Shown: positions 5,882 through 8,531 of the stretch, one piece after another | How positions within the stretch are numbered: position 1 is the first letter of the stretch | How the letters are laid out: each line of letters starts with the position of its first letter | Assembly: GCA_946494635.1 (NCBI GenBank) | Contig: CAMMCS010000083.1 | Coordinates: 1-8,531, forward strand | DNA from: an uncultured Oscillibacter sp. | GTDB taxonomy: Bacteria; Bacillota; Clostridia; Oscillospirales; Oscillospiraceae | Direction of reading: 5' to 3' | Length of the DNA: 8,531 nt | Made by a program: the position numbers and the translations under genes | Notes under the pieces: model-generated | Told to the model about the DNA's origin: nothing | The model's database searches: none | What the model saw: the letters and a program-made list of their open reading frames with translations, nothing else

Positions 5882-5898
5882 GATACAATTTGTATAAT
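5870..5898 (+). promoter_or_regulatory. Good consensus promoter with no gene behind it
   Basis: TTGTTA (5870-5875) and a perfect TATAAT (5893-5898) are exactly 17 bases apart. Transcription would start near 5905, immediately before the 14-bp hairpin at 5907-5942, and then run antisense into the 3' end of uvrC. It could make a very short hairpin RNA or a uvrC antisense transcript. The AT-rich setting raises the chance of a fortuitous match. Confidence 0.4.
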
Positions 5899-5906
5899 TT
5901 TCTCAA

Positions 5907-5942
5907 AAAGCTCCCCTCTGTTGTCAAGCAGAGGGGAGCTTT
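5907..5942 (-). terminator. uvrC terminator (14-bp stem)
   Basis: AAAGCTCCCCTCTG (5907-5920) is fully complementary to 5929-5942 around an 8-base loop. Read on the minus strand, the stem ends in GCTTTTTGAG, a run of five U after the GC-rich part, 40 bases after the uvrC stop. On the plus strand only three U follow, so it may also act weakly in that direction. Confidence 0.85.
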
Positions 5943-5981
5943 GTCGGATGCGGGTTGGGGTTTGCTGTCCGGGCGGGGCGG

Positions 5982-7829
5982 TCAGGGGGCGCTCTGTCCG
6001 GACGGATCACCCGCCGGGTGGAAGTGGTTCCACACCGCCTGGGCTGCGGGCCGGGGCACCACGGCGGCCAGGGTCTCCACATCCGCCTCCCGGATGGCCT
6101 TGATGGTGCCGAAGTGCTTGCGCAGCTCCGCCCGCCGCTTGGGGCCCACGCCGGGGATGTCGTCCAGGGCGGAGCGGGTGGCGCTTTTGCTGTGGCTCTC
6201 GTGGTGGTAGGTGATGGCGAAGCGGTGGGTCTCCTCCTGGATCTGGCCGATGAGGGAGAACACCGCCTGCTGGGTGACAATTCCGATCTCCCGGCCCTCC
6301 GGCGTCACCAGGGCCCGGGTGCGGTGGCGGTCGTCCTTCACCATGCCGAAGATGGGCACGTCCACGCCGAACTCCCGGGCCACCGTCTGGGCCGCCCGGG
6401 CGTGGGTCTCGCCGCCGTCGATCAGAAACACGTCCGGCAGGGGCAGGAACTTCTCGTCCCCGTCCGCCGCCCGCTGGAGCCGGCGGCGCAGCACCTCCTG
6501 CATGGAGGCGTAGTCGTCCGGGTGGCCCTCCAGGGACTGGATGCGGAACCGGCGGTAGGCGGACTTCAAAGGCCGGGTGCCGCTGTACACCACCATGGAG
6601 GCCACAATGTCGCTTCTGCCGGTGTTGGAGATGTCGAAGGACTCCATCCGCTTTGGGGGCGCCGGCAGGTTCAGCATCTTCCCCAGCAGCTCCAACGTAT
6701 AGGCGGTGCGCTCCTCGGCGGTGGTGGCCCGCTCCGCCTCCTCCCGGGCGTTCCGCTCCGCCATGGCCCGCAGCTCCGCCTTCTCCCCCCGCTGGGGCAC
6801 GTGGACCCACACCTTGTGGCCCGCCCGCCGGGTCAGGACCTCGGAGAGCTCGGCGCAGTCCTCCGTCTCAAAGGGCAGCAGGATCTCGTGGGGCAGGATG
6901 GCCCGGGGCAGGTAATACTGGGCCGTCAGGGCGGAGAGCATCTCCGCCTCCGTCTCCTCGTTGGGGGCGTTGAAGAGCTCCGTCTCCCGGCCTGCCAGGC
7001 TGCCCTCCTCCATGTGGAGGATGGCGTAGCAGCACTTGCCGGAGCCCCGGTACAGCCCCCAGATGTCCGTGTCCGCGCAGAGGCCGGCGATGACCGTCTG
7101 CTTCTTCCCCAATGCGCCGATGGCGCTGATCCGGTCCCGGAGCAGGGCCGCCTGCTCGAAGTGGAGGGCCTCCGCCTCCGCCTCCATCTCGGCGGTCATG
7201 TCCCGGAGGAGCTGCTTGCTCTTTCCCTCCAGCAGCTGCACCGCCTGCTCGATCCGGCGATTGTACTCCTCCGCCGTCATCTCCGGGCGGCAGAAGCCGT
7301 CGCACCGGCCCATGTGGAAGTTCAGGCAGGGCCGCTCCGCCCCGATGTCCCGGGGGAACCTGCGGCTGCAGGTGGGCAGCCGCAGGGCGGACAGCACCGC
7401 ATCCAGGGCCTGCCGGGTCTCGAACCGGCCGCCGAAGGGGCCGAAATACCGGGCGCCGTCCTGGGCCATCTTGTTCACCAGAGAAAACCGGGGATACGCC
7501 TCCCTGGACAGGCGGACAAAGGGGTATCCCTTGTCGTCCTTCAGCAGGATGTTGTAGCGGGGCATGTGCCGCTTGATCAGGGAGTTCTCCAGCACCAGGG
7601 CCTCGAACTCGCTGGTGACAAAGATGGTGTCGAACCGGTCCACCTGAGAGACCATGTTCCTCGTCTTGGCGGTGTGGGCGGCGCTGTCCTGAAAATACTG
7701 GCTGACGCGGTTTTTCAGCTTTTTGGCCTTGCCCACATAGATGACCTTGCCTGTCTTGTCCATCATCAGATAGACGCCGGGTACCAGCGGCAGGTCATTG
7801 GCCTTTTCCCGCAGCTCCTCTTTTGTCAT
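5982..7829 (-). CDS. uvrC: Excinuclease ABC subunit C
   Basis: UvrC is the nuclease of nucleotide excision repair: loaded by UvrB at a lesion, it cuts the damaged strand on both sides. All domains are present in 615 residues, the normal length. They are a GIY-YIG nuclease (PGVYLM at 17-22, IYVGKAKKLKNRV at 30-42) for the 3' cut, four cysteines (154, 168, 176, 180) in the place of the iron-sulfur ligands described for UvrC, and a UVR domain for UvrB contact (about 197-237). An RNase H-like nuclease for the 5' cut has Asp in SFDISN (397-402), Asp in LIDGG (469-473) and RFAITYHHESHSKS, and tandem helix-hairpin-helices follow (IPGVGPKRRAEL at 558-569). Near 350-375 there is an Ala/Glu/Arg-rich linker. 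GGGGAGG lies 8 bases before ATG 7829. It follows ptsH on the same strand, with a hairpin between them. Confidence 0.98.
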   Translation of the reverse strand: MTKEELREKANDLPLVPGVYLMMDKTGKVIYVGKAKKLKNRVSQYFQDSAAHTAKTRNMVSQVDRFDTIFVTSEFEALVLENSLIKRHMPRYNILLKDDKGYPFVRLSREAYPRFSLVNKMAQDGARYFGPFGGRFETRQALDAVLSALRLPTCSRRFPRDIGAERPCLNFHMGRCDGFCRPEMTAEEYNRRIEQAVQLLEGKSKQLLRDMTAEMEAEAEALHFEQAALLRDRISAIGALGKKQTVIAGLCADTDIWGLYRGSGKCCYAILHMEEGSLAGRETELFNAPNEETEAEMLSALTAQYYLPRAILPHEILLPFETEDCAELSEVLTRRAGHKVWVHVPQRGEKAELRAMAERNAREEAERATTAEERTAYTLELLGKMLNLPAPPKRMESFDISNTGRSDIVASMVVYSGTRPLKSAYRRFRIQSLEGHPDDYASMQEVLRRRLQRAADGDEKFLPLPDVFLIDGGETHARAAQTVAREFGVDVPIFGMVKDDRHRTRALVTPEGREIGIVTQQAVFSLIGQIQEETHRFAITYHHESHSKSATRSALDDIPGVGPKRRAELRKHFGTIKAIREADVETLAAVVPRPAAQAVWNHFHPAGDPSGQSAP

Positions 7830-7847
7830 GCTTCCCGCCTCCCCGAT

Positions 7848-7882
7848 AAAAGAGACACGGCCTTGCTTGCCGCAGGGCCGTG
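7848..7882 (-). terminator. Terminator or attenuator hairpin between ptsH and uvrC
   Basis: On the minus strand CACGGCC (7882-7876) pairs with GGCCGTG (7862-7856); TGC and GCA pair further in, around a GGCAA loop. TCTCTTTTATC follows directly. The element lies 29 bases after the ptsH stop and just before the uvrC ribosome binding site. No separate uvrC promoter is obvious in the 81-base gap, so leakiness here may set uvrC expression below that of ptsH. Confidence 0.65.
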
Positions 7883-7910
7883 CAGAGGGTTTCCATATAA
7901 ATGGGATATT

Positions 7911-8174
7911 TTACTCGCCGAAGTTGTCCTTCACCAGATCCACCAGCGCCTCGACGGCCTCTTTCTCATCGGTGCCGTCAGCGATCAGGGTAATGGTGGT
8001 TCCCTTTACAATGCCCAGGGACAGAACGCCCAGCAGGCTCTTGGCGTTCACACGGCGGTCCTCCTTCTCCACCCAGATGCCGCTCTTGAATTCATTTGCC
8101 TTCTGGATAAAGAACGTGGCCGGCCGCGCATGCAGACCCACCTCATTGTTCACAGTAATTTCCTGTGTGTACAT
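7911..8174 (-). CDS. ptsH: HPr phosphocarrier protein
   Basis: HPr accepts phosphate from PEP via enzyme I and passes it to sugar-specific EIIA domains of the phosphotransferase system. In Firmicutes, HPr phosphorylated on Ser46 by HprK is also the co-repressor for CcpA. The 87-residue protein has both sites: GLHARPA with His15 as the catalytic residue, and NAKSLLGVLSLG with Ser46. This separates it from Crh, which lacks His15. Length and the C-terminal helix (EAVEALVDLVKDNFGE) are normal for the family. Enzyme I is not adjacent; stand-alone ptsH next to uvrC fits clostridial arrangements in which HPr serves mainly regulation. AAGGAGAG lies about 9 bases before the ATG. It is transcribed from the promoter at 8256-8284 with a leader of about 75 bases. 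Confidence 0.96.
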   Translation of the reverse strand: MYTQEITVNNEVGLHARPATFFIQKANEFKSGIWVEKEDRRVNAKSLLGVLSLGIVKGTTITLIADGTDEKEAVEALVDLVKDNFGE

Positions 8175-8255
8175 GATCCAGCTCTCCTTTTCTATACCAA
8201 GTCAACCAGGTTCGTTCCAACAGCTTTGCGCAGCAGATGACGATTTTCTAGTATT

Positions 8256-8284
8256 ATCATACCCGGTTTTCCTCTGACAGTCAA
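8256..8284 (-). promoter_or_regulatory. Near-consensus vegetative promoter of ptsH
   Basis: On the minus strand TTGACT (8284-8279) and TATGAT (8261-8256) are 17 bases apart, five of six matches each to the housekeeping sigma consensus. Directly upstream of the -35, the DNA is A/T-rich with A- and T-runs (about 8286-8310 and again 8331-8348), resembling an UP element. Expected start is near 8249. This is the strongest promoter in the window, as expected for an abundant protein such as HPr. Confidence 0.85.
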
Positions 8285-8320
8285 CGGCGTTTTTCACAAA
8301 CATTTAAAAATTTCCTCTGA
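8268..8320 (-). promoter_or_regulatory. 10-bp direct repeat across the ptsH promoter, possible operator pair
   Basis: TCAGAGGAAA (minus strand) occurs at 8277-8268, inside the -35/-10 spacer, and again at 8320-8311, upstream of the -35. The copies are 43 bases apart, about four helical turns, so they face the same side of the DNA. A repressor bound at the spacer copy would block polymerase. No regulator family is recognised from the motif. Confidence 0.3.
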
Positions 8321-8408
8321 ACCGCAACACTCTTTTTTCGTTTTTTTGCCACAATTCTTCATTTTTTCTGCTCCTCCGGCAGGATTTCATTCCTTTTTTC
8401 AGGAGACG
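8321..8408. other. AT-rich spacer with poly-T runs, no gene seen
   Basis: Between the ptsH promoter region and the rubrerythrin terminator there is no reading frame, RNA motif or further hairpin that I can support. The plus strand carries several T-runs of six or seven bases (for example 8332-8337, 8341-8347), which on the minus strand are A-tracts upstream of the ptsH promoter and may bend the DNA. Confidence 0.5.
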
Positions 8409-8452
8409 CAAAAAACAGGAAGAGGAGGAGCGCCCTGGCCGGACGCCCCTCC
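8409..8452 (-). terminator. Rubrerythrin gene terminator
   Basis: On the minus strand GGAGGGGCG (8452-8444) pairs with CGCTCCTCC (8432-8424) with one G-U pair and an 11-base loop. TCTTCCTG and six T follow (8415-8410). It begins 15 bases after the stop codon of the gene to the right. Confidence 0.75.
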
Positions 8453-8466
8453 CGGATATCCTGGAA

Positions 8467-8531
8467 TCAATAGTTCTCCGCCTTGATCTGGAAATAGGCC
8501 TGGGGATGCTTGCACACCGGGCACACCGCCG
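8467..8531 (-). CDS. Rubrerythrin C-terminus (partial)
   Basis: Only the last 20 codons and the stop are in the window; the gene enters from the right edge. The visible end reads AVCPVCKHPQAYFQIKAENY. CPVC is the second iron-binding Cys pair of the rubredoxin-like domain, and HPQAYF...ENY is the usual tail of clostridial rubrerythrins, non-heme iron peroxidases that protect anaerobes against hydrogen peroxide. The gene is read in the same direction as ptsH but is separated from it by its own terminator and the ptsH promoter. A different rubredoxin-domain protein cannot be excluded from so short a piece, but the C-terminal residues favour rubrerythrin. Confidence 0.8.
   Translation of the reverse strand, partial: AVCPVCKHPQAYFQIKAENY

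Noticed and set aside
5955..8240. 761-codon open frame on the plus strand across the uvrC/ptsH region
   Set aside because: It is the antisense shadow of uvrC and ptsH in GC-rich DNA. Its protein is Leu/Gly/His/Arg-rich with no domain, while the minus strand has full UvrC and HPr motifs.

Overview
The window looks like chromosomal DNA from a GC-rich, spore-forming, anaerobic Firmicute of the Clostridia, probably of the Oscillospiraceae type (Flavonifractor/Oscillibacter-like). The evidence is a SpoVT sporulation regulator segment, an HPr carrying both His15 and Ser46, a rubrerythrin tail, large-serine-recombinase sequence and strong GGAGG-type ribosome binding sites in GC-rich codons. Genus is an inference.

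Left end (1-1310): the 3' part of a large serine recombinase gene enters from outside the window. Near position 800 it continues in the same frame into the last ~151 codons of a spoVT gene that lacks its first ~29 codons (the DNA-binding hairpin). The simplest reading is that this is one end of an integrated element that has split spoVT, comparable to the skin element in sigK. The other end of the element, with the start of spoVT, would lie to the left. A strong terminator follows.

Middle, plus strand (1376-5739): an AgcS-type sodium:amino-acid symporter, a small alkyltransferase-like (MGMT-family) protein without an acceptor cysteine, and two different G3E (CobW/COG0523) P-loop proteins. The first G3E protein carries a 72-residue His-rich metal-binding stretch with 39 His. 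The second is a divergent G3E domain followed by what looks like the OB-fold tail of the TIGR03943/DUF1980 (YcgQ) family. Both have lost the usual NKxD guanine-specificity motif. They suggest a metal (probably zinc) trafficking function. The 229-base gap between them holds several stable inverted repeats, including two mutually exclusive pairings, and could be an RNA leader or a dispersed repeat.

Convergent gap (5740-5981): four or five consecutive hairpins, a good consensus promoter pointing right with no gene after it, and a 14-bp terminator that serves uvrC from the other strand.

Right part, minus strand (5982-8531): ptsH (HPr) is read from a near-consensus promoter, followed by a terminator-like hairpin and then uvrC. 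At the far right the last ~20 codons of a rubrerythrin gene end in their own terminator. The HPr promoter region carries a 10-bp direct repeat, one copy inside the -35/-10 spacer. There is no CRISPR array, rRNA or tRNA that I can see.
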